From: an uncultured Hyphomonadaceae bacterium
GTDB taxonomy: Bacteria > Pseudomonadota > Alphaproteobacteria > Caulobacterales > Hyphomonadaceae
DNA length: 64,000 nucleotides
Assembly: GCA_938084575.1 (NCBI GenBank)
Contig: CALKFG010000001.1
Coordinates: forward strand, 1 to 64,000
Direction: 5' to 3'
Made by a program: the position numbers and the translations under genes. The notes under the pieces are model-generated. The model was not told where the DNA came from and ran no database searches. It saw only the letters and a list, made by a program, of their open reading frames with translations. Positions 9,624-18,934 of this stretch are shown one piece after another; within the stretch, counting starts at the first letter, position 1; each line of letters begins with the position of its first letter.

Positions 9624-10235
9624 ATGTCTCGTATCGGAAAACTACCCATACCGGTCCCGTCAAACACGACGGTCACAGTCGGGGGCCAGCGTCTGGAAGC
9701 CAAGGGGCCGAAGGGTCAGCTGGCAATGGATCTGCCGGATCAGATTGTTGCGCGCCTCGATGGCGAGGAGCTTACGATTTCTCCGCGTGATGACCTGGTC
9801 GCCGCGGCGAATGAACGTATCCGTGCCAACGATGCCAAGGGCCGTAAAAAAATGACTTTTGCGCAGGCGCTTGATTCGACTGCGCGGACGTTGTGGGGCA
9901 CCTCACGGGCGAACGCGGCCAATCTTGTCCACGGGGCGTCTGAGGGCTTTACCAAGTCTCTGGAGCTGGTCGGCGTTGGCTACCGGGCGCAGATGCAGGG
10001 TTCAGACCTGAAGCTCGCCCTGGGGTTCTCCCATGATGTGATTTACAGCGCGCCTGAAGGAATCGAAATCAAGTGTGCAAAGCCGACTGAGGTTGAAATC
10101 AGCGGTGCTGACAAGCAGGTGGTTGGTCAAGTTGCCGCCGAAATCCGTAACTACCGCCGTCCTGAGCCTTACAAAGGCAAAGGTGTTCGGTATCTCGGCG
10201 AGTATGTGCGCCGCAAGGAAGGCAAGAAGAAATAG
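9624..10235 (+). CDS. rplF: 50S ribosomal protein L6 with an internal insertion
   Basis: L6 lies near the factor-binding site of the large subunit. The N terminus ([12 protein letters not shown]) and the C-terminal [26 protein letters not shown] are typical. At 203 residues it is about 25 longer than usual (about 177). The extra part lies at about residues 58-86, between the first domain's PRDD turn and the [16 protein letters not shown] helix, and contains [20 protein letters not shown]. The reading frame is intact and neighbouring genes are normal, so this is an insertion rather than an error of frame. Confidence 0.96.
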   Translation: MSRIGKLPIPVPSNTTVTVGGQRLEAKGPKGQLAMDLPDQIVARLDGEELTISPRDDLVAAANERIRANDAKGRKKMTFAQALDSTARTLWGTSRANAANLVHGASEGFTKSLELVGVGYRAQMQGSDLKLALGFSHDVIYSAPEGIEIKCAKPTEVEISGADKQVVGQVAAEIRNYRRPEPYKGKGVRYLGEYVRRKEGKKK

Positions 10236-10237
10236 CG

Positions 10238-10600
10238 ATGTTGACGTTACGCGAAAAACACCAGCGGCGGGCTCAGCGCAACCGCACCAAGCTGCGTAAG
10301 TCCATGGAGGGCAAGCTGCGCCTGTCCGTGGCGCGGTCGGGTAAGAATATCTCCGCCCAAATCATCAATGATGAAAAAGGCGTGACACTTGCTGCAGCCT
10401 CTACTCTGGAAAAGGATTTGCGCTCTGCGCTCAAATCAACCGGAACAGTAGAGGCGGCTCAAAAGGTCGGCAGCTTGTTGGCTGAGCGCGCTAAGCAGGC
10501 GGGTGTTGAGGACGTGGTCTTTGACCGCGGTGGTTATGTGTTCCATGGCCGGGTGAAAGCCCTGGCAGATGCCGCCCGTGAGGGCGGTCTGAAGTTCTAG
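10238..10600 (+). CDS. rplR: 50S ribosomal protein L18
   Basis: L18 carries 5S rRNA into the large subunit. The 120-residue product has [12 protein letters not shown] at the start, [22 protein letters not shown] in the first strand pair and [23 protein letters not shown] at the end. Length and position are standard for the spc operon. Confidence 0.97.
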   Translation: MLTLREKHQRRAQRNRTKLRKSMEGKLRLSVARSGKNISAQIINDEKGVTLAAASTLEKDLRSALKSTGTVEAAQKVGSLLAERAKQAGVEDVVFDRGGYVFHGRVKALADAAREGGLKF

Positions 10601-10610
10601 GAGGTTTTCC

Positions 10611-11213
10611 ATGGCAGAAGAACGAGGCAGAGGTCGCGGTCGCAGAGATGATCGTCGTCGCGGTCGTGACGATGAGCCGCAAAGCGACATCGTCGATAAG
10701 CTGGTTGGCATCAACCGCGTGGCCAAGACAGTAAAGGGCGGCAAGAATTTCGGTTTCGCAGCCCTTGTCGTGGTTGGAGATCAAAAGGGTCGGGCTGGGT
10801 TCGGCAAGGGCAAGGCTCGCGAGGTCCCCGAGGCTATCCGCAAGGCTACCGAAGAGGCCAAGCGCAATATGGTTCGTGTGCCCCTTCGCGAAGGCCGGAC
10901 GCTACACCATGATGGTCGTGGCCGTCATGGTGCGGGCAAGGTGGTGCTGCGCGCCGCACCTCCCGGGACCGGTGTGATCGCTGGTGGTCCAATGCGTGCC
11001 GTGATGGAAGTTCTGGGGATTCAGGACGTTGTCGGCAAGTCGGTCGGTTCGTCAAACCCATATAATATGGTTCGGGCGACGTTTGACGCCCTGAAAGCCC
11101 AGGCCAGCCCTCGTTCAGTCGCATCAAAGCGGAGTCTGAAGGTCCAGGACATCATCGGACGGCGGACAGACGGTGCGTCGGAAGCCGGTCTGGCTGACGT
11201 AACAGAAGCCTAA
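10611..11213 (+). CDS. rpsE: 30S ribosomal protein S5
   Basis: S5 helps form the mRNA entry channel and influences decoding accuracy. The 200-residue protein carries the double-stranded-RNA-binding-like N domain ([21 protein letters not shown]) and [15 protein letters not shown], with the C-terminal [13 protein letters not shown]. It has an extra basic, Arg/Gly-rich N-terminal tail (residues 1-20), which is common in alphaproteobacterial S5. AGGAGG is placed before the ATG. Confidence 0.97.
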   Translation: MAEERGRGRGRRDDRRRGRDDEPQSDIVDKLVGINRVAKTVKGGKNFGFAALVVVGDQKGRAGFGKGKAREVPEAIRKATEEAKRNMVRVPLREGRTLHHDGRGRHGAGKVVLRAAPPGTGVIAGGPMRAVMEVLGIQDVVGKSVGSSNPYNMVRATFDALKAQASPRSVASKRSLKVQDIIGRRTDGASEAGLADVTEA

Positions 11214-11233
11214 GAGCGGGAAAGGGTCGAGCC

Positions 11234-11425
11234 ATGACAAAGAAGCAGGAAACCGTGACCGTACGCCAGATTGGCAGCCCGGTCCGTAGAGGACCCAAGC
11301 AGCGTCAGACGCTGATCGGTCTGGGGCTTAACAAGGTTGGCCGTGAGCGCACACTTGAGGATACGCCCGCGGTACGCGGCATGATCACCAAGGTGGCGCA
11401 CCTGGTTGAAGTCATCGAAGGATAA
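11234..11425 (+). CDS. rpmD: 50S ribosomal protein L30
   Basis: L30 is a small large-subunit protein. The 63-residue product has [26 protein letters not shown] and ends at [14 protein letters not shown], matching the bacterial family in length and order. It lies between rpsE and rplO as usual. Confidence 0.96.
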   Translation: MTKKQETVTVRQIGSPVRRGPKQRQTLIGLGLNKVGRERTLEDTPAVRGMITKVAHLVEVIEG

Positions 11426-11430
11426 AAGCG

Positions 11431-11910
11431 ATGAAACTCAATGAACTTTCACCCGCTGAGGGGTCCACCAAAGCACGTTTTCGTGTTGGCCGCGGTGTCG
11501 GGTCCGGTAAGGGTAAGACCGGCGGTCGCGGTGTTAAGGGCCAGAAATCCCGCTCAGGCGTTGCCATAAATGGCTTCGAAGGCGGGCAAATGCCGATCTA
11601 CATGCGGCTGCCCAAGCGCGGCTTCACGCCCCGGAATTCTAAAAACCATGCCTGGCTGAACCTGGGCATCCTTGCCAAGGCGATTGAAGCCGGCAAACTC
11701 GACGCATCAGCCATTACAGAAGAATCCCTTCTGGCCGCGGGTGTTGTTCGCCGCCGTCGCGATGGCATTCGGCTTCTCGCCAAGGGTGAGGCGCCCGCCA
11801 AAGTGAACATCACAGTGACGGGGGCCAGCAAGGCCGCCATTGAGGCCATTGAAAAAGCGGGTGGTCGCGTTACGCTGACTGGGCTGGCGGCGGAAAAGTC
11901 AGACAGCTGA
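11431..11910 (+). CDS. rplO: 50S ribosomal protein L15
   Basis: L15 is a late assembly protein of the large subunit. The 159-residue protein begins [20 protein letters not shown], has the glycine-rich [23 protein letters not shown] stretch, and ends in the L15/L18e fold. A hairpin-bearing spacer of 86 bases separates it from secY. Confidence 0.97.
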   Translation: MKLNELSPAEGSTKARFRVGRGVGSGKGKTGGRGVKGQKSRSGVAINGFEGGQMPIYMRLPKRGFTPRNSKNHAWLNLGILAKAIEAGKLDASAITEESLLAAGVVRRRRDGIRLLAKGEAPAKVNITVTGASKAAIEAIEKAGGRVTLTGLAAEKSDS

Positions 11911-11947
11911 TTTAGGTTTTTTTCAGCTCGCCTCTTAACAAATCCGT

Positions 11948-11973
11948 CTTCGCCGCCAATTTTGGCGGCGAAG
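11948..11973. promoter_or_regulatory. Perfect hairpin between rplO and secY
   Basis: A 10-bp perfect inverted repeat (CTTCGCCGCC and GGCGGCGAAG) flanks a six-base AATTTT loop, nine bases before the secY Shine-Dalgarno. Only CTATTTT follows, so it could act as a weak terminator, an RNA processing site or a translational control element. It is the longest non-coding gap inside the ribosomal cluster apart from the rpsM leader. Confidence 0.6.
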
Positions 11974-11996
11974 CTATTTTCTGAAGGAGCCAGGCC

Positions 11997-13361
11997 TTGG
12001 CGACAGCAGCTGAACAACTTTCGCGCAACATGAACTTCGGGACCTTTGCCAAGGCAAAGGAATTGCAGAACAGAATTCTGTTCACGCTGTTCATCCTGGT
12101 GCTGTATCGCCTCGGGACGTTCATTCCGCTGCCTGGCTTGGACGCTGAAGCCTTCTCTCAGTTTTTCCAGACGCAGCAGGGGGGCATGTTTGGCAGCGTC
12201 AACATGTTCTCGGGCGGCGCAATTGAGCGCATGAGCATTTTTGCGCTGAATGTCATGCCGTACATCACCGCCTCCATTATCATCCAGATGATGACGTCGT
12301 CCGTTCCGAGCCTGGAAAAGCTGAAAAAAGAGGGTGAGGCTGGCCGAAAGCAAATCAATCAATACACCCGCTATCTGACACTGGGCTTCGCCATTGTTCA
12401 AAGCTTTGGGATCGCTGTGAGCCTGTCCGGCTTCGCTTTTGATGATATCCCGCGTTGGTTCTTTATCCTGACGGCCGTGACCACCTTCACGGGCGGTACG
12501 ATGTTCCTGATGTGGATGGGTGAACAGATCACCGCGCGCGGCGTCGGAAATGGTATATCCCTAATCATCTTTGCAGGAATCATTGCCGAAATGCCAAAGG
12601 CGCTGTTCAATCTGTTCAGCGGCTCGCGAGAGCAGGGTGTCAATGTCGTCTTTGTGGTGGGTGTCGCGGCTTTGGTCATTGCCCTGACGGTTTTCATTGT
12701 TTTCATCGAGCGGTCCCAGAGGCGGGTTCTGATTCAATACCCCAAGCGTCAGCAGGCGGCCAATCAGGCGGCGCAGGGGCAGAGCTCCTTCATGCCGCTG
12801 AAACTGAACACATCTGGCGTCATACCGCCGATTTTCGCGATTGCGATCCTGATGTTGCCGATGACTCTTGTCGGGTTTTCGGGAGGCAACACGGCGGATC
12901 CGAATGCGGTTGCCAATACCACCGGCATCATGGCCTGGGTGGCGACAAACTTTTCACCTGGCAGCTGGACCTACATTATCAGCTACGGGGTTCTGGTGGC
13001 ATTTTTCTGCTTTTTCTATACCTCGATCATGTTCAACCCAGAGGAAACGGCGGACAATCTTCGGAAATATGGCGGCTTTGTGCCGGGGATTCGGCCTGGA
13101 AAGAATACCGCGGCTTACTTTGATTATGTGCTGACACGCTTGACGACGATTGGAGCGATCTATCTCGTATTTGTCTGCCTTATGCCTGAGGTGCTGAGGC
13201 GCTATGCGCCTGGCATCCCGTTCTATATCGGCGGCACCTCATTGTTGATCGTCGTTTCGGTGACCATGGATACGGTAACACAGATACAGTCTCACCTGAT
13301 TGCGCATCAATATGAGGGACTCATCAAGAAGTCTCGCCTGGGAGGAAAGCGCAAAAAATGA
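11997..13361 (+). CDS. secY: Preprotein translocase subunit SecY
   Basis: SecY is the channel of the Sec translocon in the inner membrane. The 454-residue product shows ten hydrophobic segments and family motifs such as LFILVLYRLGTFIPLPGLD, NVMPYITASIIIQMMTS, MWMGEQITARGVGNGISLIIF, FMPLKLNTSGVIPPIFA and PGIRPGKNTAAYFDYVLTRLT. A TTG start at 11997 is chosen because GAAGGAG lies eight bases upstream; the next ATG (12030) would remove part of the N-terminal region and has no such site. It is the usual spc-operon neighbour of rplO and adk and overlaps adk by four bases. Confidence 0.97.
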   Translation: MATAAEQLSRNMNFGTFAKAKELQNRILFTLFILVLYRLGTFIPLPGLDAEAFSQFFQTQQGGMFGSVNMFSGGAIERMSIFALNVMPYITASIIIQMMTSSVPSLEKLKKEGEAGRKQINQYTRYLTLGFAIVQSFGIAVSLSGFAFDDIPRWFFILTAVTTFTGGTMFLMWMGEQITARGVGNGISLIIFAGIIAEMPKALFNLFSGSREQGVNVVFVVGVAALVIALTVFIVFIERSQRRVLIQYPKRQQAANQAAQGQSSFMPLKLNTSGVIPPIFAIAILMLPMTLVGFSGGNTADPNAVANTTGIMAWVATNFSPGSWTYIISYGVLVAFFCFFYTSIMFNPEETADNLRKYGGFVPGIRPGKNTAAYFDYVLTRLTTIGAIYLVFVCLMPEVLRRYAPGIPFYIGGTSLLIVVSVTMDTVTQIQSHLIAHQYEGLIKKSRLGGKRKK

Positions 13362-13927
13362 ACCTGATCCTGTTTGGACCGCCCGCTGCGGGTAAAGGCA
13401 CGCAGGCCAAGCGCCTGGTAAGCCATCATGGATATATTCAGCTTTCGACGGGGGACATGTTACGTGCCGCTCGGACATCCGGGTCTGAGCTCGGCCTGAG
13501 GGTCGCGCGGGTCATGGACGAAGGCGGGTTGGTTTCGGACGATATCGTCATCGACCTCATAGAGGAACAGCTGGAGCGTCACAGTCATGCACCCGGTTTC
13601 ATCTTTGATGGCTTCCCCCGCACCATTCGTCAGGCTGAAGCGCTCGACGATCTGCTGGCGCGCCGCGGCACTCAGGTCGACCGGGTGGTGCGCTTGCTGG
13701 TTGACGAGGACCAGCTTGTCAGTCGGGTTACCAGGCGTTTCGAGGAAGAGGGGCGCAAGGACGACAATCCTGTGACATTTTCCGCGCGCCTTGAGAAGTA
13801 TAATGAAGACACAGCGCCGCTCCTGCCGGTTTATGCAGAGCAGGGAAAGCTGCGTGAAGTCGATGGAATGTCGGCGATTGATGCCGTGAGCGCAGGGATT
13901 GAACAGGCCCTGCAGGTGACGGTTTGA
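13358..13927 (+). CDS. adk: Adenylate kinase
   Basis: Adenylate kinase interconverts ATP plus AMP and two ADP. The 189-residue protein has the P-loop GPPAAGKGTQ (residues 7-16), the AMP-binding QLSTGDMLR and DGFPRT motifs, and a short LID (RRFEEEGRKDDN) without the four zinc ligands or the long LID of the E. coli enzyme. The short form is common in alphaproteobacteria. It overlaps secY by four bases, as in many spc operons. Confidence 0.97.
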   Translation: MNLILFGPPAAGKGTQAKRLVSHHGYIQLSTGDMLRAARTSGSELGLRVARVMDEGGLVSDDIVIDLIEEQLERHSHAPGFIFDGFPRTIRQAEALDDLLARRGTQVDRVVRLLVDEDQLVSRVTRRFEEEGRKDDNPVTFSARLEKYNEDTAPLLPVYAEQGKLREVDGMSAIDAVSAGIEQALQVTV

Positions 13928-13944
13928 AACCGCTGATTCAGTGG

Positions 13945-13972
13945 TTGACCTTGGGGTTCGCGTGTCTATAAC
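13945..13972 (+). promoter_or_regulatory. Sigma-70-type promoter for the rpsM-rpsK-rpoA-rplQ operon
   Basis: TTGACC (13945-13950) and TATAAC (13967-13972) are separated by 16 bases, close to the housekeeping consensus. The leader that follows to the rpsM start is about 90 bases and holds a possible ten-codon open frame (MCAALLLLSA, 14001-14033). It lies in the 140-base gap after adk. Confidence 0.65.
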
Positions 13973-14067
13973 GACGCACTTCGTTAAGGGACGAGCCGAC
14001 ATGTGCGCAGCACTTCTTTTGCTGAGTGCGTGATGGCTCTCTTTTTGATTAATTAGGAGACTGGTCC

Positions 14068-14436
14068 GTGGCCCGTATTGCAGGCGTCAACATCCCTACC
14101 AATAAGCGCGTTCCAATTGCGCTGCGCTACATTCATGGCATCGGCGCCAGTAAAGCGCTCGAAATTTGCGAGAAAGTCGGCATTGCCGGAGACCGGCGTG
14201 TTGCCGATCTTACAGATGCAGAAGTGATCAGCATTCGTGAAGCGATTGATGCTGGTTACATGGTCGAAGGCGACCTTCGCCGTGAAGTGTCTATGAACAT
14301 TAAACGCCTGATGGATCTGGGCTGTTATCGCGGGCTGCGCCATCGCAAACGCCTGCCAGTTCGCGGTCAGCGCACCCACACCAACGCCCGCACCCGCAAG
14401 GGTCCGGCCAAGCCGATTGCCGGCAAGAAGAAATAG
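14068..14436 (+). CDS. rpsM: 30S ribosomal protein S13
   Basis: S13 bridges the subunits and contacts the P-site tRNA. The 122-residue protein starts [25 protein letters not shown] after a GTG start codon and ends in a basic tail with [23 protein letters not shown] lies upstream and supports the GTG. It opens the alpha operon behind its own promoter. Confidence 0.97.
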   Translation: MARIAGVNIPTNKRVPIALRYIHGIGASKALEICEKVGIAGDRRVADLTDAEVISIREAIDAGYMVEGDLRREVSMNIKRLMDLGCYRGLRHRKRLPVRGQRTHTNARTRKGPAKPIAGKKK

Positions 14437-14447
14437 GATCCTAGCCT

Positions 14448-14837
14448 ATGGCCCGCCAACCCACTCGCGTCGCTCGCCGTGCTCGTAAGAACATCTCTTC
14501 AGGTGTGGTGCATGTGAATTCGAGCTTCAACAATACGATGGTCACCATCTCCGATGCGCAGGGAAATACAATTTCCTGGTCGTCTTCAGGCACGATGGGC
14601 TTCAAGGGGTCGCGGAAGTCGACGCCCTATGCGGCCCAGGTGGCTGCAGAGGATGCTGCTAAGAAGGCCATGGAGCACGGTATGCAGACCGTGGAAGTCA
14701 ATGTTCGCGGCCCCGGGTCGGGCCGTGAGAGTGCTTTGAGGGCCCTCCAGGCTGCTGGTCTGACCGTGACAGCGATCCGGGATACGACTCCGGTCCCACA
14801 CAATGGTTGCCGGCCGCCAAAGCGTCGCCGCGTCTAA
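14448..14837 (+). CDS. rpsK: 30S ribosomal protein S11
   Basis: S11 forms part of the platform of the small subunit. The 129-residue protein contains [42 protein letters not shown] and the C-terminal [18 protein letters not shown], all standard. It follows rpsM and precedes rpoA in the usual alpha-operon order. There is no rpsD between them, which is normal for this class. Confidence 0.98.
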   Translation: MARQPTRVARRARKNISSGVVHVNSSFNNTMVTISDAQGNTISWSSSGTMGFKGSRKSTPYAAQVAAEDAAKKAMEHGMQTVEVNVRGPGSGRESALRALQAAGLTVTAIRDTTPVPHNGCRPPKRRRV

Positions 14838-14870
14838 CCACCCAGAAATCATGTCTTGAGGAGGCCTCAC

Positions 14871-15911
14871 ATGGCCGAAGCTGAAGCCCTTGTAAACGAT
14901 CGCAACTGGAAGGCGCTGATCCGCCCGAACCGCCCGCTTGTCGAGGCTGGTCGTGATCCGCAGCGGATTGCAAAATTGGTGATTGAGCCCCTCGAACGGG
15001 GCTTTGGAACAACTCTGGGCAACGCGCTGCGTCGGATCCTGCTGTCATCGCTTCAGGGCGCAGCAATAACCGGCGTCCAGATTGATGGCGTTGTGCATGA
15101 ATTTTCGTCGATTACAGGGGTTCGCGAGGACGTGACGTCAATCGTTCTGAACCTCAAGCAGGTTGCAGTCGACATGCAGTCGGACATGCCCAAGCGGATG
15201 ATTCTTAAGGCGTCCGGAAAGGGCGAAATTAAGGCTGGCCAGATCGAGACGCCTGCGGATGTGAAGATACTCAATCCGGACCTCGTCATCTGCACGCTGG
15301 ACGGCGATGCTGACCTGCACATGGAATTCACAATTGCGACGGGAAAAGGATATGTTCCGGCGACGGAAAACCGCCCGGAAGATGCGCCGATTGGGTTTAT
15401 CCCCGTCGATGCGATCTATTCCCCGGTTCGCCGCGTCGGTTATCAGGTTGAAGACACCCGGGAAGGTAATGTTCTCGACTATGACAAGCTCACGCTGACC
15501 GTCGAGACAGATGGGTCGATCACCCCTGAGAATGCTGTGGCTCACGCCGCGCGCATCATGCAGGATCAGCTCCAGCTCTTCATCACCTTCGAGGAGCCCG
15601 AGGCCGATGTCCCTGGACAGTCGGAGGAAAATGATCTCGGATTTAATCCGGTCCTGCTTAAGAAGGTCGACGAGCTCGAACTGTCCGTCCGTTCGGCGAA
15701 TTGCCTCAAGAACGATAACATCGTTTACATCGGCGACCTGATCCAGAAGTCCGAGGCTGAAATGCTGCGGACACCCAATTTCGGCCGTAAGTCTCTCAAT
15801 GAGATCAAGGAAGTTCTGGCGGGAATGGGGCTTCACCTCGGAATGGACGTGCCTGACTGGCCGCCTGAGGATATCGAAGCCCTTGCTAAAAAGTATGACG
15901 ACCACCTTTAA
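14871..15911 (+). CDS. rpoA: DNA-directed RNA polymerase subunit alpha
   Basis: The alpha subunit starts RNA polymerase assembly and its C-terminal domain contacts promoters and activators. The 346-residue product has the dimerisation domain ([20 protein letters not shown]) and the C-terminal domain with [19 protein letters not shown] and [15 protein letters not shown]. The ATG at 14871 is chosen because GAGGAGG lies six bases upstream. A TTG at 14856 would place the Shine-Dalgarno inside the gene. Confidence 0.97.
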   Translation: MAEAEALVNDRNWKALIRPNRPLVEAGRDPQRIAKLVIEPLERGFGTTLGNALRRILLSSLQGAAITGVQIDGVVHEFSSITGVREDVTSIVLNLKQVAVDMQSDMPKRMILKASGKGEIKAGQIETPADVKILNPDLVICTLDGDADLHMEFTIATGKGYVPATENRPEDAPIGFIPVDAIYSPVRRVGYQVEDTREGNVLDYDKLTLTVETDGSITPENAVAHAARIMQDQLQLFITFEEPEADVPGQSEENDLGFNPVLLKKVDELELSVRSANCLKNDNIVYIGDLIQKSEAEMLRTPNFGRKSLNEIKEVLAGMGLHLGMDVPDWPPEDIEALAKKYDDHL

Positions 15912-15951
15912 GGATGTGAGGGACGGCCGCTAGCCGCCCGAGGAGACCAAA

Positions 15952-16374
15952 ATGCGCCACGGCATCGCACATCGTAAGCTGAACAGGACAGCCTCCCACC
16001 GGAAGGCAATGTTCGCGAATATGGCAGCCTCTTTGATTGAGCATGAGCAGATTGTGACCACACTGCCCAAGGCCAAGGAACTCAAGCCCTTCATGGACAA
16101 GCTTGTGACCTTGGCGAAAAAGGGAGACCTTCACGCCCGGCGGCTGGCGATTTCCCGGATTCGGAACAAGGACGCGGTCAAGAAGCTTTTTGACGTGTTC
16201 GGCGATCGCTATAAGGATCGCGACGGGGGCTATACGCGTGTTCTGAAGGCCGGGTTTCGCTATGGTGATAATGCCCCCCGGGCGGTGATCGAACTGGTTG
16301 ACCGCGATGAAGCGGCCAAAGGGGCGGCGGATCGTGCGCGCCACGAGGCTGAGCTTGAGGCTGTTGAGGCCTAG
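15952..16374 (+). CDS. rplQ: 50S ribosomal protein L17
   Basis: L17 is a large-subunit protein near the exit tunnel. The 140-residue product starts [25 protein letters not shown] and continues in the family pattern ([21 protein letters not shown]). An acidic/Ala-rich tail of about 20 residues follows the core. A terminator stands downstream, closing the ribosomal cluster. Confidence 0.97.
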   Translation: MRHGIAHRKLNRTASHRKAMFANMAASLIEHEQIVTTLPKAKELKPFMDKLVTLAKKGDLHARRLAISRIRNKDAVKKLFDVFGDRYKDRDGGYTRVLKAGFRYGDNAPRAVIELVDRDEAAKGAADRARHEAELEAVEA

Positions 16375-16403
16375 GCTCAGGCTCTGCCTTTCGAGGAATT
16401 TTG

Positions 16404-16433
16404 AGGGCGTTGCCGTAAGGTGACGCCCTTTTC
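16404..16433 (+). terminator. Terminator after rplQ
   Basis: A 7-bp stem (AGGGCGT with ACGCCCT) around a 12-base loop runs directly into TTTT. It lies 30 bases after the rplQ stop. Confidence 0.75.
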
Positions 16434-16492
16434 CTATCTGGGGGCAGGGTGTAGGACTGGAAGCCTTATCCATACAGGCCAGGAGACGCAGA

Positions 16493-17482
16493 ATGAAAAC
16501 GGCGATCACGGAGATGTTCGGCATTGAACATCCGATCATACAGGGCGGCATGCACTATGTTGGTTTTGCAGAGATGGCGGCGGCTGTGTCGAATGCGGGT
16601 GGCTTGGGCATAATCACGGCCCTGACCCAGAAAACACCCCAGGATCTGGCCAATGAAATTGCCAGGTGCCGCGATATGACCGACAAGCCGTTCGGCGTTA
16701 ACATCACCTTTTTGCCCAGCCTGACGCCGCCGGATTACCCGGCCATTGTCAAGGCAGTGATTGAAGGTGGCGTGAAGGTCGTCGAGACCGCCGGTCGTAA
16801 TCCCTCAGAAGTAATGCCTGCTCTCAAGGATGCGGGTATAAAAGTGATTCACAAATGCACCTCGGTTCGCCATTCTCTTAAGGCGCAGAATATTGGCTGC
16901 GACGCGGTATCGGTCGATGGGTTTGAATGCGGCGGGCATCCTGGTGAGGATGATGTACCGAACATGATCCTGCTGCCGCGGGCAGCTGATGAACTCGAGA
17001 TTCCCTTTGTTGCCTCGGGTGGTCAGGCCGACGGCCGGTCGCTGGTCGCGTCTCTCGCAATGGGGGCCGAGGGGATCAATATGGGAACGCGGTTTATCGC
17101 AACCCAGGAAGCGCCGGTTCACGAGAATGTTAAAAAGGCGATTGTTGCAGCCTCCGAATTGGACACGCGCCTGGTGATGCGGCCGCTGCGCAATACAGAA
17201 CGCGTCCTGACCAATGCGGCCGTGGAACGTCTGCTTGAGAAAGAAAAGGCTCTGGGCGCTGACCTCAAGTTTGAAGACATCATTGGTGAAGTGGCGGGCG
17301 TATATCCCAAGATCATGATGGATGGCGAGATGGAAGCCGGGGCCTGGTCGTGTGGTATGGTCGCGGGGCTTATCTATGATATTCCAACCTGCCAGGAGCT
17401 CATCGATCGGATCATGTCGGAAGCAGACCAAATTATTACAGAACGCCTTGGACGCCTTCTTCAAACCCGCGTTGCGGCCTAG
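16493..17482 (+). CDS. Nitronate monooxygenase-family flavoprotein
   Basis: A 329-residue TIM-barrel flavoprotein of the nitronate monooxygenase (former 2-nitropropane dioxygenase) family, which uses FMN to oxidise alkyl nitronates. The N-terminal PIIQGGMHYVGFAEMAAAVSNAGGLG, the GFECGGHPGEDDV motif with the likely catalytic base His149, and the phosphate-binding segments FVASGGQADG and MGAEGINMGTRF are seen. AGGAGACGCAGA precedes the ATG. It stands alone between two terminators. The family also includes FabK-like enoyl-ACP reductases, so the exact substrate is not certain. Confidence 0.82.
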   Translation: MKTAITEMFGIEHPIIQGGMHYVGFAEMAAAVSNAGGLGIITALTQKTPQDLANEIARCRDMTDKPFGVNITFLPSLTPPDYPAIVKAVIEGGVKVVETAGRNPSEVMPALKDAGIKVIHKCTSVRHSLKAQNIGCDAVSVDGFECGGHPGEDDVPNMILLPRAADELEIPFVASGGQADGRSLVASLAMGAEGINMGTRFIATQEAPVHENVKKAIVAASELDTRLVMRPLRNTERVLTNAAVERLLEKEKALGADLKFEDIIGEVAGVYPKIMMDGEMEAGAWSCGMVAGLIYDIPTCQELIDRIMSEADQIITERLGRLLQTRVAA

Positions 17483-17506
17483 AATCCGGCACAGGTCTCA
17501 GTTCTG

Positions 17507-17537
17507 AAACGCCCGCCTGGCACCAGGTGGGCGTTTT
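17507..17537. terminator. Terminator between convergent genes
   Basis: A near-perfect stem of about 14 bp (AAACGCCCGCCTGG paired with CCAGGTGGGCGTTT) with a two-base CA spacer and T-runs on the right; the left arm gives a short A-run for the opposite strand. It sits between the nitronate monooxygenase gene and the 3' end of rnhA, whose stop codon it reaches. Confidence 0.8.
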
Positions 17538-17985
17538 AAGATTTTGTGCGGACTTCCTCAGCGCCAAACCGTGCGAGCGCATCGGCACATTCATTGCCCG
17601 GATCGCCGGCATGTCCCTTTACCCAGACCCATTCAATCTCATGGCGTGCTGCAGCCTCATCCAGAGCTTGCCAGAGGTCCATATTCTTGACGGGCTTCCG
17701 AGCCGCGGTTTTCCATCCATTGCGTTTCCAGCCATGTATCCACTTGGTGAGGCCGTCCTTGACATAGGTGCTGTCGGTATGAAGACGAACCCGGCTAGAT
17801 CGCCTGAGGGCGCTGAGGGCTTCAATGGCCGCGAGAAGTTCCATGCGATTATTGGTGGTTTGGGGGTCGCCACCATAAATTTCGCGACGTCGGTCTCCCT
17901 GAATAAGGAGCGCCCCCCAGCCACCGGGGCCGGGGTTTCCACTACAGGCGCCGTCCGTCCAGATTTCGATGAGGTTTCCGGTCAT
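17536..17985 (-). CDS. rnhA: Ribonuclease HI
   Basis: RNase HI cuts the RNA strand of RNA-DNA hybrids. The 149-residue protein has the full set of active-site residues: Asp11 ([17 protein letters not shown]), Glu49 ([10 protein letters not shown]), Asp71 (LHTDSTYV), His125 ([10 protein letters not shown]) and Asp135. It carries the basic loop [20 protein letters not shown] used for hybrid binding. It runs opposite to the cinA-like gene, from which it diverges. Confidence 0.97.
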   Translation of the reverse strand: MTGNLIEIWTDGACSGNPGPGGWGALLIQGDRRREIYGGDPQTTNNRMELLAAIEALSALRRSSRVRLHTDSTYVKDGLTKWIHGWKRNGWKTAARKPVKNMDLWQALDEAAARHEIEWVWVKGHAGDPGNECADALARFGAEEVRTKS

Positions 17986-18092
17986 CCCTCACCCCTGTAT
18001 CGGTTCGTCCGGCCATGCAATCGTCTTCATCAGGTCGGCTGTCGCTGCGCGAGGTCTTTGCGGGAAGGGGCCGCGCGGCCTAGTATGCCGGG

Positions 18093-18881
18093 ATGACCAC
18101 CCCGACTCTTACCGCTGCAATTTGCTTGATTGGTGATGAACTGCTCTCCGGCAGGACGCAAGATACCAACACAAGGACGATTGCCCGCTTCCTGGCGCCT
18201 TACGGTATCCCTTTGGGAGAGGTACGTATGGTGCCGGATATTCAGGCGCGGATCGTTGAGGCCGTCAACGCCCTGCGGGGCCAGCATCGCTATGTCTTCA
18301 CCACGGGCGGCATAGGGCCGACGCATGATGATATCACGGCGGACGCTATTGCAGCCGCGTTCGGCGTAGAGATTAGTGAAAATGAAAGGGCTCTGCAGAT
18401 CCTTGAGGCCCGTTATGCGGACGTTGACACGGAATTTACAGAGGCGCGGCGTCGCATGGCCCGGATTCCCCATGGCGCCAGCTTGATTCGCAACCCTGTA
18501 TCTGGTGCACCTGGCTTCCAGATGGGGAATGTTTTTACGCTGGCCGGTGTGCCCAAGATTGTTGAGGGCATGCTGGGGGATATTGGGCACAGGCTTGAGA
18601 CTGGCGTTGTCGTCAGCTCTGTGACCATACAGGCTGGTGGGCTGCGTGAAGGCGATTTGGCAGAACAGCTCGCTGGTCTGGCCGGCAATTATCCGGACTT
18701 GAGCCTGGGGTCATATCCATGGTTCCGCACGGTTCAGGATCATGGCGTCGCACTTGTGGCCCGAGGAACCGATCGCGATCGGCTGCTGCATGTTGCAGAT
18801 GATCTGGAGCGCTTGGTCAGAGATCTGGGGGGATGTCCTGAGCGCGTTGAGGGTGACGCCCGCACAGAGTCTGCCGCTTGA
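18093..18881 (+). CDS. CinA-type molybdopterin-binding domain protein
   Basis: A 262-residue protein with the MoCF-biosynthesis/CinA N-terminal fold. The nucleotide-binding regions ICLIGDELLSGRTQDTN and FTTGGIGPTHDDITADA are clear, and PGFQMGNVFTLAGVPKIVEGM matches the C-terminal part of that domain. The PncC-type NMN deamidase domain that follows in full-length CinA is absent, so this is the short form seen in many alphaproteobacteria. Short forms are usually annotated as competence/damage-inducible protein A, but the function is not well settled. Confidence 0.85.
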   Translation: MTTPTLTAAICLIGDELLSGRTQDTNTRTIARFLAPYGIPLGEVRMVPDIQARIVEAVNALRGQHRYVFTTGGIGPTHDDITADAIAAAFGVEISENERALQILEARYADVDTEFTEARRRMARIPHGASLIRNPVSGAPGFQMGNVFTLAGVPKIVEGMLGDIGHRLETGVVVSSVTIQAGGLREGDLAEQLAGLAGNYPDLSLGSYPWFRTVQDHGVALVARGTDRDRLLHVADDLERLVRDLGGCPERVEGDARTESAA

Positions 18882-18934
18882 AATGAATTACGGTTCCCTC
18901 TGGGATCCGACTATCCGAAAAAGGGAGATATGAG

